Positions 14,684 to 22,845 of a DNA stretch of 37,205 nucleotides are shown piece by piece. The notes beneath the pieces were generated by a model. It did no database searches, was not told where the DNA came from, and saw only the letters and a program-made list of their open reading frames with translations. This stretch comes from Onstottus_A sp036505875 (lineage in GTDB: Bacteria; Acidobacteriota; Blastocatellia; UBA7656). The DNA lies in NCBI GenBank assembly GCA_036505875.1, contig DASXSR010000075.1:1-37205 (forward strand), in the 5' to 3' direction. Numbering within the stretch: the stretch's first letter is position 1; each line of letters opens with the position of its first letter. The translations under genes were made by a program, and so were the position numbers.

Positions 14684-14873
14684 ATGCCGGTCAAACGCCG
14701 CGACCTAATCAAGCACCTCGAAGAGAGCGGCTTCTATTTGCTCCGTGAAGGTCGCAAGCACTCTGTCTATTCGAACGGCGAGAAGAAGATACCTATTTAA
14801 GAGACATCGCTCTATCGATCGCATCACCGCGAACGAATTGTGCAAACAAGCGGGAGTAACCCCGAAGTTTTAG
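14684..14873 (+). pseudogene. hicA: HicA-like mRNA interferase, frameshifted
   Basis: The ATG at 14684 opens MPVKRRDLIKHLEESGFYLL then REGRKHSVYSNGEKKIPI, a typical HicA double-stranded-RNA-binding-like fold including the conserved G-rich turn and the His expected at the active site. It hits TAA at 14798 after 38 codons. Removing one T from the ATTT run at 14795-14798 restores the frame to KRHRSIDRITANELCKQAGV followed by TPKF and a TAG at 14871, giving a normal 62-residue HicA. The toxin is therefore inactivated by a one-base insertion, or the base is a sequencing error. The intact hicB lies directly upstream. Confidence 0.8.
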
Positions 14874-14916
14874 ACGTGCGAGCGAGTTACTACACCTCGC
14901 ATTATGTTGATCGCAG

Positions 14917-16095
14917 ATGGCTCAGTTCAACTTTACAACCGCGGGTGAATCGCACGGCGAAGCGCTAATCGTGATCATCGAGGGCTTGCCTGCCGCGTTG
15001 TCAATTGATCCCGCCTTTATCAATCACCAGCTCTGGCGCCGACAGCAGGGCTACGGTCGCGGCGGCCGCATGAAGATTGAAAAAGACGAAGTTGAAATCG
15101 TCTCCGGCGTTCGTCACGGCAAAACTCTCGGGACGCCTGTCTCGCTGCTGATCCGGAATCGCGATTTCGACAATTGGGAAGACGTGATGGCAGTCGAGCC
15201 TCGCGAGTTTGCGGACGAGAAGCATGCGAGGCGTCTCACTCGCCCGCGGCCCGGCCACACCGATCTTGCGGGAGGTCTAAAATACGACACTCACGATCTG
15301 CGCGACATACTTGAGCGCGCCAGCGCGCGAGAGACGGCCGCGCGCGTCGCAGCCGGAGCCTTTGCAAAGCTCCTTCTCAAAGAGATCGGCATCGAGGTTG
15401 CGAGTCACACAGCGATGATTGGAGGCGTGCCCGATCAGCCTATCGACGCAACTTGGGAACAAATCGCTGTCATACCTGACGACTCTCCGCTTCGCTGCGT
15501 CGACAAGGATGCCGAACAAAAAATGATCGCGCTTATCGATGCTACGAAAGAGGCGAAAGACACGCTTGGAGGGATTTTCGAGGTTGTCGCGCGCGGGGTA
15601 GTCGCCGGGCTCGGCTCACACACGAGTTGGATTGAAAAGATCGACGGACGATTGGCTCAAGCCATAATGTGCATACCTGCGGTGAAGGCAGTTGAGATCG
15701 GCATCGGGGTACAGGTGAGCCGGCGCACCGGGTCGCAGGTGCACGACGAGATCGGCTATAATTCAAGCGAGCGCAGATTCACGCGTCCGACAAATCGAGC
15801 AGGCGGGATCGAGGGTGGTATAACCAATGGCGAAGAGGTTCGTGTCAGCGGCCACTTGAAACCGATATCGACTCTGAGGCAACCGCTTGCGAGCGTCGAC
15901 GTAGTTACCAAAGAAGAAAAAGCAGCCGCCTTCGAACGTTCAGATATCGTGGCGGTGCCCGCGGCCGGAGTGATCGGCGAGGCGATGGTTGCGATTGCGC
16001 TTGCCGGCGCGGCGCGAGAAAAATTCGGCGGCGACAGCCTCGGCGAAATGAAGCGCAATTTTGAAGGCTATCTCGAACAGTTGAAGCGGTATTGA
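14917..16095 (+). CDS. aroC: Chorismate synthase
   Basis: 392 residues, normal for the enzyme that converts 5-enolpyruvylshikimate-3-phosphate to chorismate with reduced FMN, the last common step to aromatic amino acids. Signatures: FTTAGESHGEALIVIIEGLP at the N-terminus, QGYGRGGRMKIEKD, RPRPGHTDLAGGLKYD, RASARETAARVAAGA and the C-terminal GGIEGGITNGE with RVSGHLKPISTL. The conserved FMN- and substrate-binding His and Arg residues are in place. The start at 14917 gives the expected N-terminus although the Shine-Dalgarno is weak. It is followed 10 nt later by a small membrane protein and then def. Confidence 0.97.
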   Translation: MAQFNFTTAGESHGEALIVIIEGLPAALSIDPAFINHQLWRRQQGYGRGGRMKIEKDEVEIVSGVRHGKTLGTPVSLLIRNRDFDNWEDVMAVEPREFADEKHARRLTRPRPGHTDLAGGLKYDTHDLRDILERASARETAARVAAGAFAKLLLKEIGIEVASHTAMIGGVPDQPIDATWEQIAVIPDDSPLRCVDKDAEQKMIALIDATKEAKDTLGGIFEVVARGVVAGLGSHTSWIEKIDGRLAQAIMCIPAVKAVEIGIGVQVSRRTGSQVHDEIGYNSSERRFTRPTNRAGGIEGGITNGEEVRVSGHLKPISTLRQPLASVDVVTKEEKAAAFERSDIVAVPAAGVIGEAMVAIALAGAAREKFGGDSLGEMKRNFEGYLEQLKRY

Positions 16096-16105
16096 GAGTG
16101 CCAGG

Positions 16106-16423
16106 ATGACGCTAGTCCGTGACCAGCACGAGATAGACCGCGAGGTCGACGAGCTGCGGCGCTCGATTAACGCCAGGCGCACTCACGGCATTCTTTATTA
16201 TCTGCTGCTGGTCGCGATATTGTTGGTCGGTTTCGCAATAGGCTATGCCACGCACAGTCTTGTCGGAGCTGCTATAATATTGATTGGGCTTGCGCTGGTG
16301 GCCTGGCGGGAAGTGACAGGCTTCAAGGCGCGGACCGCGGTGCTCAACCAGTTGCTCGGAGAGAAGTTGGCCGAGCGTCGACTATACGAGGAAAAATCAA
16401 AGGAATCTGAGACGAAGGTATGA
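16106..16423 (+). CDS. Small two-helix membrane protein, 105 aa
   Basis: I do not recognise a family. The N-terminal 27 residues are charged and helical (DQHEIDREVDELRRSINARR). Two hydrophobic segments follow (about 29-46 GILYYLLLVAILLVGFAIGY and 49-67 HSLVGAAIILIGLALVAWRE), then a charged helical tail. This is consistent with a hairpin in the membrane with both ends cytoplasmic. It begins 10 nt after aroC, and its stop overlaps the def start in an ATGA junction, so it is part of an aroC-orf-def operon. It has no catalytic motif. Confidence 0.75.
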   Translation: MTLVRDQHEIDREVDELRRSINARRTHGILYYLLLVAILLVGFAIGYATHSLVGAAIILIGLALVAWREVTGFKARTAVLNQLLGEKLAERRLYEEKSKESETKV

Positions 16424-16929
16424 CTCTGAATGTTGTTAAGTACGGAGATCCGATCCTCACAAAACGCGCGGATGAAGTAACCGAGTTTGACGAAAAGCTG
16501 CACAAGCTGATCGATAACATGTTCGAGACTATGTACGCGGCGCCCGGCGTCGGGCTTGCTGCTTCGCAGGTCGGCTTGCTCAAACGGTTATTTGTTATGG
16601 ACTGCAGCGTCGGCAAAGATAAAAAGAAGAAGATTGCTCTGATCAATCCTGTCATCGAGACTGAAGAAGGCGAGCAAATCGGCGAGGAGGGATGTCTGAG
16701 CTTCCCTGGAGTTTATCTCGAGGTAAAGCGTCCTCAGCGCGTCGTGGTTCGCGCTCAGGACATTGACGGCAGACCAATGTCACTTGACGTGATGGACCTG
16801 GAAGCTCGCTGCGTTTCACACGAGACAGATCATCTGGATGGCGAGTTGTTTATCAATTATCTGAGCCCGCTCAAACGAGACCTGACAAAGCGAAAGATCA
16901 AGAAGCGCATTAAACAGGGCGATTGGTAA
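16420..16929 (+). CDS. def: Peptide deformylase
   Basis: 169 residues. It removes the formyl group from nascent N-terminal methionine using a bound metal, normally Fe2+. All three family motifs are present: GVGLAASQVG (motif I), EEGCLSFPG (motif II, with the metal-binding Cys) and HETDHLDG (motif III HExxH, with two metal His and the catalytic Glu). The start overlaps the preceding membrane-protein gene by 4 nt, implying coupling. A lysine-rich C-terminal helix (LTKRKIKKRIKQGDW) is typical. Confidence 0.96.
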   Translation: MTLNVVKYGDPILTKRADEVTEFDEKLHKLIDNMFETMYAAPGVGLAASQVGLLKRLFVMDCSVGKDKKKKIALINPVIETEEGEQIGEEGCLSFPGVYLEVKRPQRVVVRAQDIDGRPMSLDVMDLEARCVSHETDHLDGELFINYLSPLKRDLTKRKIKKRIKQGDW

Positions 16930-17104
16930 AGAAGTCAGCCGACAGGCACTACCTGGAAGTTTTCAAATTCCTCTACCGCTGGTGTTCTCAGACGATACGC
17001 ATTCGTCCCGATGCGAGTCATTTCTGTCGTCTATCCATTCAGAAAAACTCAGTATAGTCTGGTATCGAACTTGTATTTCTTCGAGTTTAGGAGAATTAAG
17101 GCCA

Positions 17105-18472
17105 ATGCCATCGGAAAAGAACACGAGGAGTTTCGTTGCGATTCTGCTTGCCATCGTTGCTATCGGGCTGACAGCGTGCCAAACCGTCAGCCAAAACACA
17201 AGTCAACAACCGAGCAATCTACAAGCGCCGACCATTGATGCTTCGCCAGTGGAATCAGGCGAAGCGCAGTGGAAAATTGCCAAAGCCGAGACGATGACTT
17301 TGACCGTTAATGCGCCTGGCGCTACGTCGGTGAGGATCTTTTACCGCCCTATAGTTGCCACCGACCGGTATGTCGTGCTCAAAAGGATCAACACTCCGAC
17401 CGACAGCCGAGCCGGAAAATTCTCAACGGACTTGAAGCTGGTCCCCGACTTTGCCGGAGAGGTATGGGCTGAAGTCTCGTACCCGGATGGTTCGAAAAAG
17501 GAGACCGAGCCGATACAACTCGCAACTCAATCTTCCACAGTGGCGCAAGTGGGCCCAGGTGAAGCAACAAGCAGGTACACCGCTACGCCCAACAATGAGT
17601 CGGCTCGGTCCGACAAGTTTACCGGCGGCAAGATCGAGCGAGCAGCGTTTCAGCCCGGTCAGCCTGACATCAAGATCACGGTTAATGTCCCTTCATTTCA
17701 TATGACGCTCTGGCAGAACGGCAAAGAGGTGAAGACCTATGAGATCGGAGTCGGGATGAAGAAATACCCGATTTTCATCGGCTTGCGAAAGATCACCCAG
17801 ATTATTTGGAATCCCGAATGGGTTCCACCAGACAGCGAATGGGTTCTCGAGTCCCACAGCGACGTTGAACCGGGCGAGCATATCGAAGCAGGCGACAAGC
17901 GAAACCCGCTTGGCAAGCTGAAGATCCCGCTGGGCGACGCTTACTTGATGCACCAAGCTCGCAAGCCTTCGGATCTCGGCCATCTGGTTTCACACGGATG
18001 CATACGGATGCTCAAGGAAGATATTTCCGATCTGGCGAACAAAATCGTTGCCGCCCGCTCTCTTCCGATAACCAGTCAGCAGATCGAGCATGCGATGAAC
18101 ACCACAGATCGTCTTGTCGCCAACGTCAAGCCGCCGGTAGCGATCGACATTAACTACGACACGCTGGTGGTTGAAGGAGGCGTGCTGCACATATACCCAG
18201 ATGTCTACGGTCGAGACACCAACACTGTCGAGAACCTGCGCGCGGAGCTTCAAAGCTTAGGCGTTGATGTTTCCAAACTGGACGATCAGATTCTCAAGCA
18301 GATGCTCGATCGTGCGAGTGCGAATGAAGAGTTTGTGGTCAGCGTCGCCGAAATCAAGTCAGGTAACGCGCTGGTGGCTGGCACTAATCAACCATTGACC
18401 AGTCAATCAGTTGTCGCAAAGAAAGCGCCGACGAATCATAAGGCGCATCACGGCGCAAAAGGAAGAAGATGA
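17105..18472 (+). CDS. L,D-transpeptidase lipoprotein (YkuD domain)
   Basis: 455 residues from ATG 17105. The first residues form a lipoprotein signal (VAILLAIVAIGLTAC, lipobox LTAC with Cys at 25). Residues about 40-140 look like an Ig-like domain. The YkuD domain runs from about 197 (IKITVNVPSFHMTLWQNGKE) to 330, with the catalytic motif HLVSHGCIRM containing His297 and Cys299. Such enzymes form 3-3 peptidoglycan crosslinks or attach proteins to the wall. The C-terminal region (LVVEGGVLHIYPDVYGRD) is a further ordered extension. An upstream in-frame ATG at 16982 would precede and mask the signal peptide; AGGAGA lies about 10 nt before 17105. It converges on the M23 peptidase gene, 1 nt apart. 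Confidence 0.9.
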   Translation: MPSEKNTRSFVAILLAIVAIGLTACQTVSQNTSQQPSNLQAPTIDASPVESGEAQWKIAKAETMTLTVNAPGATSVRIFYRPIVATDRYVVLKRINTPTDSRAGKFSTDLKLVPDFAGEVWAEVSYPDGSKKETEPIQLATQSSTVAQVGPGEATSRYTATPNNESARSDKFTGGKIERAAFQPGQPDIKITVNVPSFHMTLWQNGKEVKTYEIGVGMKKYPIFIGLRKITQIIWNPEWVPPDSEWVLESHSDVEPGEHIEAGDKRNPLGKLKIPLGDAYLMHQARKPSDLGHLVSHGCIRMLKEDISDLANKIVAARSLPITSQQIEHAMNTTDRLVANVKPPVAIDINYDTLVVEGGVLHIYPDVYGRDTNTVENLRAELQSLGVDVSKLDDQILKQMLDRASANEEFVVSVAEIKSGNALVAGTNQPLTSQSVVAKKAPTNHKAHHGAKGRR

Positions 18473-18473
18473 G

Positions 18474-19184
18474 CTACCTGCTGCTTATTCTACTTTGCCT
18501 GTCCGTCAAGAGCGGATATGGATTGATTGGTTCGCCGGCGCTCCATTTACCCGGCGCGCTCATTTTCGATATGCCAAAGTGCAGGTGGTAGTTGCCAGCG
18601 CCCGCGTTCCCAGTGTCGCCGACGTATGCGATGATTTCACCGCGCTTCAATTGCTTACCTTCAAACAATTCGTTTGCGTAGTGAGATAAGTGACCGTAGT
18701 AGTAGACGTAAACCCCTGACGGGTCCGATTGGTAGACCATGATTCCGCCGCGATCGCTTTGATGAAGCTTCATTACCCGTCCATCATCGGTAGCCAACAC
18801 CGGAGTGTCACGGGGAGCCATTATGTCGAGCGCCTGATGCATTCGCCCTTCCGACCGCGTGCTGTAGAACGAGTCGTGCAGTTGGCTCGCGGTCACGCCC
18901 TCGACCGGTATCAACAGATTTCGAATGTGCAAAGCATCGACGTCTGCGTTGCTGACAGTTCCGGCCCCAGGCGCCATCGGAACAATCGTCTCTTTCATCG
19001 ACAAGGGAATCGACGGCGAGCTGCCTGCGAGTGCCGGGTTGTAGCCGGCGGTCGCCCCTCGAGGCGTCTCCAGGTTCATCAACAGGACGGCACTCAAGAT
19101 AATGCCCAAACACGATACGGCGAGGACCAGCGCCCTGTTTCGGGCGGCCGCGCGTTCTTTAGCAGTCTTGCTGTGATCGATCAT
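18474..19184 (-). CDS. M23 (LytM-type) peptidoglycan endopeptidase, membrane-anchored
   Basis: 236 residues from ATG 19184 (MIDHSKTAKERAAARNRALV). A single N-terminal membrane segment (LVLAVSCLGIILSAVLLM) anchors it outside the cytoplasmic membrane. The C-terminal M23 domain has the zinc motif HQALDIMAPRDTPVLATDDG (HxxxD) and the second HLHFGISK motif, so it is predicted active, cleaving peptide crossbridges. GAGG lies 9 nt before the chosen start. ATG 19205 is an alternative, and the much longer frame to 19454 has no signal and covers the promoter region. It is convergent with the L,D-transpeptidase, suggesting paired wall remodelling. Confidence 0.88.
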   Translation of the reverse strand: MIDHSKTAKERAAARNRALVLAVSCLGIILSAVLLMNLETPRGATAGYNPALAGSSPSIPLSMKETIVPMAPGAGTVSNADVDALHIRNLLIPVEGVTASQLHDSFYSTRSEGRMHQALDIMAPRDTPVLATDDGRVMKLHQSDRGGIMVYQSDPSGVYVYYYGHLSHYANELFEGKQLKRGEIIAYVGDTGNAGAGNYHLHFGISKMSAPGKWSAGEPINPYPLLTDRQSRISSR

Positions 19185-19281
19185 AATCACGAGCCTCAAT
19201 CTCATAGTATAACACGATTCAATAATGATTTGAGCGCTCGCGCGGCCGGCTAAGTTGCCCGCGTGAAAGAATTTGCCAAGA

Positions 19282-19310
19282 TTGACAGCTCGCTCATCTT
19301 GTAGTACGTT
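19282..19310 (+). promoter_or_regulatory. Candidate sigma-70-type promoter for phoH operon
   Basis: TTGACA at 19282-19287, a 17-nt spacer and TACGTT at 19305-19310, about 110 nt before the phoH ATG. The -35 is perfect and the -10 is weak. It is the best promoter match in the 214-nt gap between the divergent M23 and phoH genes. Confidence 0.4.
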
Positions 19311-19419
19311 TCGGTTATGACCTGCTGCAACCGGGCTGAGACTTGCGCGGTTCGAGAGTGCTAATCGAGCATTAACCGTTCGCGCGGCCGAGTCTCCAGG
19401 CTGGGCAGCGCTTTTTTGT

Positions 19420-20403
19420 ATGGGAGATAAACCGGTAGTCTTGACCAAAGTCACCTTACCTGAGGAAGGGATAAGGGCACTGTTCGGCCCTTACGACGAG
19501 AACATCAAGCATCTTGAAAGCCTCATCGATGTGAGCGTCAACTTGCGCGGCAGCGAGTTGATCGTCAAAGGCGGTCAACAAGACGTCGAGCTGGTCCAAA
19601 GAATTCTGGAGGACTATGCCGCCCTGTTTGAAGAAGGCCGGCGGATGTCAAACGACGAGCTGAAGTCCGCCTTCAAGCAGATCGCTGAAGATCGCGCGTA
19701 CACGCTACGCGACTACTTCACCCGAACGCGACTCAATCCGACGGGCAAGAAGCAAGTGATGGCGCGTTCGGCGAACCAGCGCCGCTACATCGAAGCCATC
19801 GAAAAGAACGATATCGTCTTCGGCATCGGCGTCGCCGGAACCGGCAAGACGTATCTTGCAGTTGCCATGGCGGTTCAGGCGTTGATGCAAAAGCGGGTGA
19901 ATCGAATCGTGCTCGCTCGGCCCGCGGTTGAGGCTGGCGAGAAGCTCGGATTTCTGCCGGGCGATCTGCAGGACAAAGTCGATCCGTACTTGCGCCCGCT
20001 GTACGACGCGCTGTTCGATTTGGTTGATTACGAGAAGGTCACGCGACTGTTGGAGAAGCGAGTAATAGAAGTTGCGCCCCTTGCGTTCATGCGCGGAAGG
20101 ACCTTGTCGGATGCCTTCATCATTCTGGACGAAGCCCAGAATACTACATCAGAGCAGATGAAGATGTTTCTGACTCGCATCGGCTTTGGATCGAAAGCGG
20201 TAATCACCGGCGACATAACTCAGATCGACTTGCCCGCGGGACGTCGCTCGGGACTAGTCGAAGCGCAGCGGGTGATCGCCGGAGTCGCCGGGATCGAGTT
20301 CGTCTACTTCAACGAGAAAGACGTCGTGCGACATCACCTCGTTCATATGATCGTCCAGGCTTACGAGAGACACGGCAAGACGAAGTTCGAAGATAAGTTG
20401 TGA
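19420..20403 (+). CDS. phoH: PhoH-like ATPase (YbeZ type)
   Basis: 327 residues. An N-terminal KH-like region (IKHLESLIDVSVNLRGSELI) precedes the PhoH P-loop domain with Walker A GVAGTGKTYLAVAMAVQAL near residue 137, Walker B AFIILDEAQNTT and ARPAVEAGEKLGFLPGDLQ. YbeZ-type PhoH proteins bind RNA/ATP and work with the RNase YbeY and the CorC-like YbeX in ribosome maturation. All those partners are in this operon. No Shine-Dalgarno is evident before the ATG at 19420, which lies just after a T-rich stretch. The stop is followed immediately by a heptamer palindrome. Confidence 0.93.
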   Translation: MGDKPVVLTKVTLPEEGIRALFGPYDENIKHLESLIDVSVNLRGSELIVKGGQQDVELVQRILEDYAALFEEGRRMSNDELKSAFKQIAEDRAYTLRDYFTRTRLNPTGKKQVMARSANQRRYIEAIEKNDIVFGIGVAGTGKTYLAVAMAVQALMQKRVNRIVLARPAVEAGEKLGFLPGDLQDKVDPYLRPLYDALFDLVDYEKVTRLLEKRVIEVAPLAFMRGRTLSDAFIILDEAQNTTSEQMKMFLTRIGFGSKAVITGDITQIDLPAGRRSGLVEAQRVIAGVAGIEFVYFNEKDVVRHHLVHMIVQAYERHGKTKFEDKL

Positions 20404-20409
20404 ATGATT

Positions 20410-20470
20410 CGTGATACGTGATCCGTGATCTATTAGGTCGCGCCTCACGGATCGCAAATCACGCATCACG
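20410..20470. repeat. CGTGATN heptamer palindromic element, copy C
   Basis: Units CGTGATA, CGTGATC, CGTGATC (20410-20430), a 15-nt loop, then inverted CACGGAT, CGCAAAT, CACGCAT, CACG (20446-20470). It occupies the space between the phoH stop (20403) and the pgpH start (20479), leaving 8 nt before the ATG and no visible Shine-Dalgarno. Confidence 0.85.
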
Positions 20471-20478
20471 CTACTCCC

Positions 20479-22845
20479 ATGCCCAAGACCGCCATAACCC
20501 AAGCTCCTCGGCCTGCTGCCCGACTCGCTCGCGGCCTGAAGGCTTTTTCTGAAAGCTTGTCTGATCAAGCGGTCATAGATGCGAGTCTAGGTCTGTTCCT
20601 CATCATCGTTCTGTCATTTCTGCTGCTTCGAGATTATCAACGCGCGCGAGTCGAGCAACTGCCTGAAGGAAGCGTCGCCGGATCCACGATAGTCGCGCCT
20701 GAAGATCTGCAGATCGAGGATGCCGCCCAGACCAAGCTTTTTCGTGACCAGGCGGGCGCTGCGGTGTTGCCTGTCTTCGATTTCAACAGCAGGACTGCGC
20801 GAGAGGCTACGTCGACGCTCGAGCAACTGTTTGCAATCGGACGCGAGGCGCCCTCCGACGCGTCGGTCGAAGGGTTGCACGATAAGATCGAGGAGCAAGT
20901 CGGAATCCCGCTCGATCCGGACCAGGTTAGACTTCTTCAAAAGCACCGATTCAGTCCGGAACTCCAACAGTTGATGGTCGAGCATCTCGAATCTATGACG
21001 ATGATGCCCATCGTCGGCAGCCGCAGCCAGTTGCGGAGAGTCGGGCCAACTGGAATCCTGCGCAGGGACGTGAAGGCCGGCCAAGAGGTCGTAGTCACGG
21101 ACCTCGGTTCCATTCGTGACAAGCTTACAGCCAGCGCCTCGCTGAAATCAGAAAAACTGATATGGCCGGCCGAGTACAGCGCAACCGACCGGAAGGTGTT
21201 AGGCGAAATACTGGGCTCGCTGATTGTCCCGAATCTCGAGTACAACGAAGCGGAGACCGAAAGGCGCAGAAGCGAGGCGCGCGAGGTGATTCCCTCGTCG
21301 ACCACCGTCGTCGGTCGTGGACAGCCCATCATTAGCGCCGGTGAGGTCGTCACTCCCACGAAAGCGATGCTGCTAAGCCAGGCGGCGAGTCATCGCCCGA
21401 TCGGCCAGCGGGGAATCGAGTTCGCTGGAACTTTCATAATAGTTATGCTGCTGCTGCTGGTGCTCTGGCAATATATGATTCGTTACCAGCGACAGCACCT
21501 TCGCGTGCGCCGGCATTTTCTGTTACAGATCATCTGCTTCGTGGTCACGCTCGGATTGGCGCGGCTCTTCTTCGCCATCGCATCGGCGATGAGCCAATGG
21601 TCGACGCATGCGCCGTTCAACTCGCCCAACGGTTACCGCTATCTTGCGCCGCTGGCGGTTGGAGCAGTGTTGATTACGGTTCTAACCGATGCAAACGCCG
21701 CGTTTATTTTCTCGGCGATCCTGTCGGTCTTTATCGGAGTGTTCTCAGGCAACGTCTACCTGGCCGCCTTTACGCTGATGTCCAGCGCCGGCGCAATCTA
21801 CCATCTGCAAAACTGCAGGGACCGAACAGCTCTTGTTGCTGCAGGGCTGTGGATCGGAGCAATAAACGCCGCGACGACGCTTGCCCTCGACCTGGTCGGC
21901 GCAAACGAACCGCGTTTGCTAGCGCTACTGTTCGATTCGTTTTGCGGTTATGTTGGCGGTATGCTGGCGACGATGGCTGCCTCGATACTTCTTCCGCTGT
22001 TCGAGTGGCTGTTTGAAATTACCACCAGCATAAAGCTGCTCGAGCTTTCTAATTTGAACCTGCCGCTGCTCAAGCAACTGGCCGAACGCGCGCCGGGAAC
22101 TTATCACCATTCGATCATGGTAGGCTTGCTGGCCGAGGCGGGTGCGGAAGCGATCGGAGCAGACGCGCTGTTCGCTCGCGTCGCCTGCTATTACCACGAC
22201 ATAGGCAAGACAGTTCGGCCCAGTTACTTCGTCGAGAATCAATCTTACATGGACAATCGGCATGATAAGCTTTCGCCGAAAATGTCCTCGATCGTGCTCG
22301 CAAACCACGTGAAACAAGGTGTGGACATCGCCCGCCAGCATAAACTACCGCCGAGAATCGTAGCGATCATCCCTCAGCACCACGGCACTGGCTTGATGAA
22401 GTTCTTCTATTACAAGGCGCGAAAAGAGGCCGACGCCTCGACGGCGCTCGAACACGAGTTCCGCTATCCCGGTCCGAAACCGAAAACCAAAGAGGCCGTG
22501 ATAATAATGATCGCAGACTCGGTGGAAGCGGCGGCGCGCACGGTGGAGGAACCGACTCCAACCAAGCTGCGGAATATGATCGATATGATCATCACTCGTC
22601 TTCGCGACGACGGACAGTTCGACGACTGCGACATCACGCTGCGCGAGCTGCGATTGGTGGCTGAGAGTTTTGTCAAAACGCTGATGGGTATTCATCATCA
22701 CCGTATCGCCTACCCCGGATACGACTTCAACAAAGTGTCACAAGCAACGCCGATGGTGGAAGCATTTGATTCAGGCGGGATTCCAGTCGCTGGCGGAGCA
22801 AAGCCGGCATCGTCTGCAACGATGGGAACGTCCCGTGGCGATTGA
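20479..22845 (+). CDS. pgpH: 7TM-HD cyclic-di-AMP phosphodiesterase (PgpH/YqfF type)
   Basis: 788 residues. There is a single N-terminal membrane segment (LGLFLIIVLSFLLL), an extracytoplasmic 7TMR-HDED domain (about 55-310), and a cluster of membrane helices (about 315-525: GTFIIVMLLLLVLWQYM, LLQIICFVVTLGLARLFF, VGAVLITVLTDANAAFIF). The cytoplasmic HD domain follows, with GTYHHSIMVGLLAEAGAEAI and the HD pair in YYHDIGKT near residue 574. Family members hydrolyse c-di-AMP. The gene order phoH-pgpH-ybeY-corC is widely conserved. ybeY begins within its last codons. A heptamer palindrome lies directly upstream. Confidence 0.95.
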   Translation: MPKTAITQAPRPAARLARGLKAFSESLSDQAVIDASLGLFLIIVLSFLLLRDYQRARVEQLPEGSVAGSTIVAPEDLQIEDAAQTKLFRDQAGAAVLPVFDFNSRTAREATSTLEQLFAIGREAPSDASVEGLHDKIEEQVGIPLDPDQVRLLQKHRFSPELQQLMVEHLESMTMMPIVGSRSQLRRVGPTGILRRDVKAGQEVVVTDLGSIRDKLTASASLKSEKLIWPAEYSATDRKVLGEILGSLIVPNLEYNEAETERRRSEAREVIPSSTTVVGRGQPIISAGEVVTPTKAMLLSQAASHRPIGQRGIEFAGTFIIVMLLLLVLWQYMIRYQRQHLRVRRHFLLQIICFVVTLGLARLFFAIASAMSQWSTHAPFNSPNGYRYLAPLAVGAVLITVLTDANAAFIFSAILSVFIGVFSGNVYLAAFTLMSSAGAIYHLQNCRDRTALVAAGLWIGAINAATTLALDLVGANEPRLLALLFDSFCGYVGGMLATMAASILLPLFEWLFEITTSIKLLELSNLNLPLLKQLAERAPGTYHHSIMVGLLAEAGAEAIGADALFARVACYYHDIGKTVRPSYFVENQSYMDNRHDKLSPKMSSIVLANHVKQGVDIARQHKLPPRIVAIIPQHHGTGLMKFFYYKARKEADASTALEHEFRYPGPKPKTKEAVIIMIADSVEAAARTVEEPTPTKLRNMIDMIITRLRDDGQFDDCDITLRELRLVAESFVKTLMGIHHHRIAYPGYDFNKVSQATPMVEAFDSGGIPVAGGAKPASSATMGTSRGD

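Noticed and set aside
19185..19454. 90-residue N-terminal extension of the M23 peptidase
   Set aside because: It lacks homology, overlaps the phoH start and promoter region, and would bury the membrane anchor.
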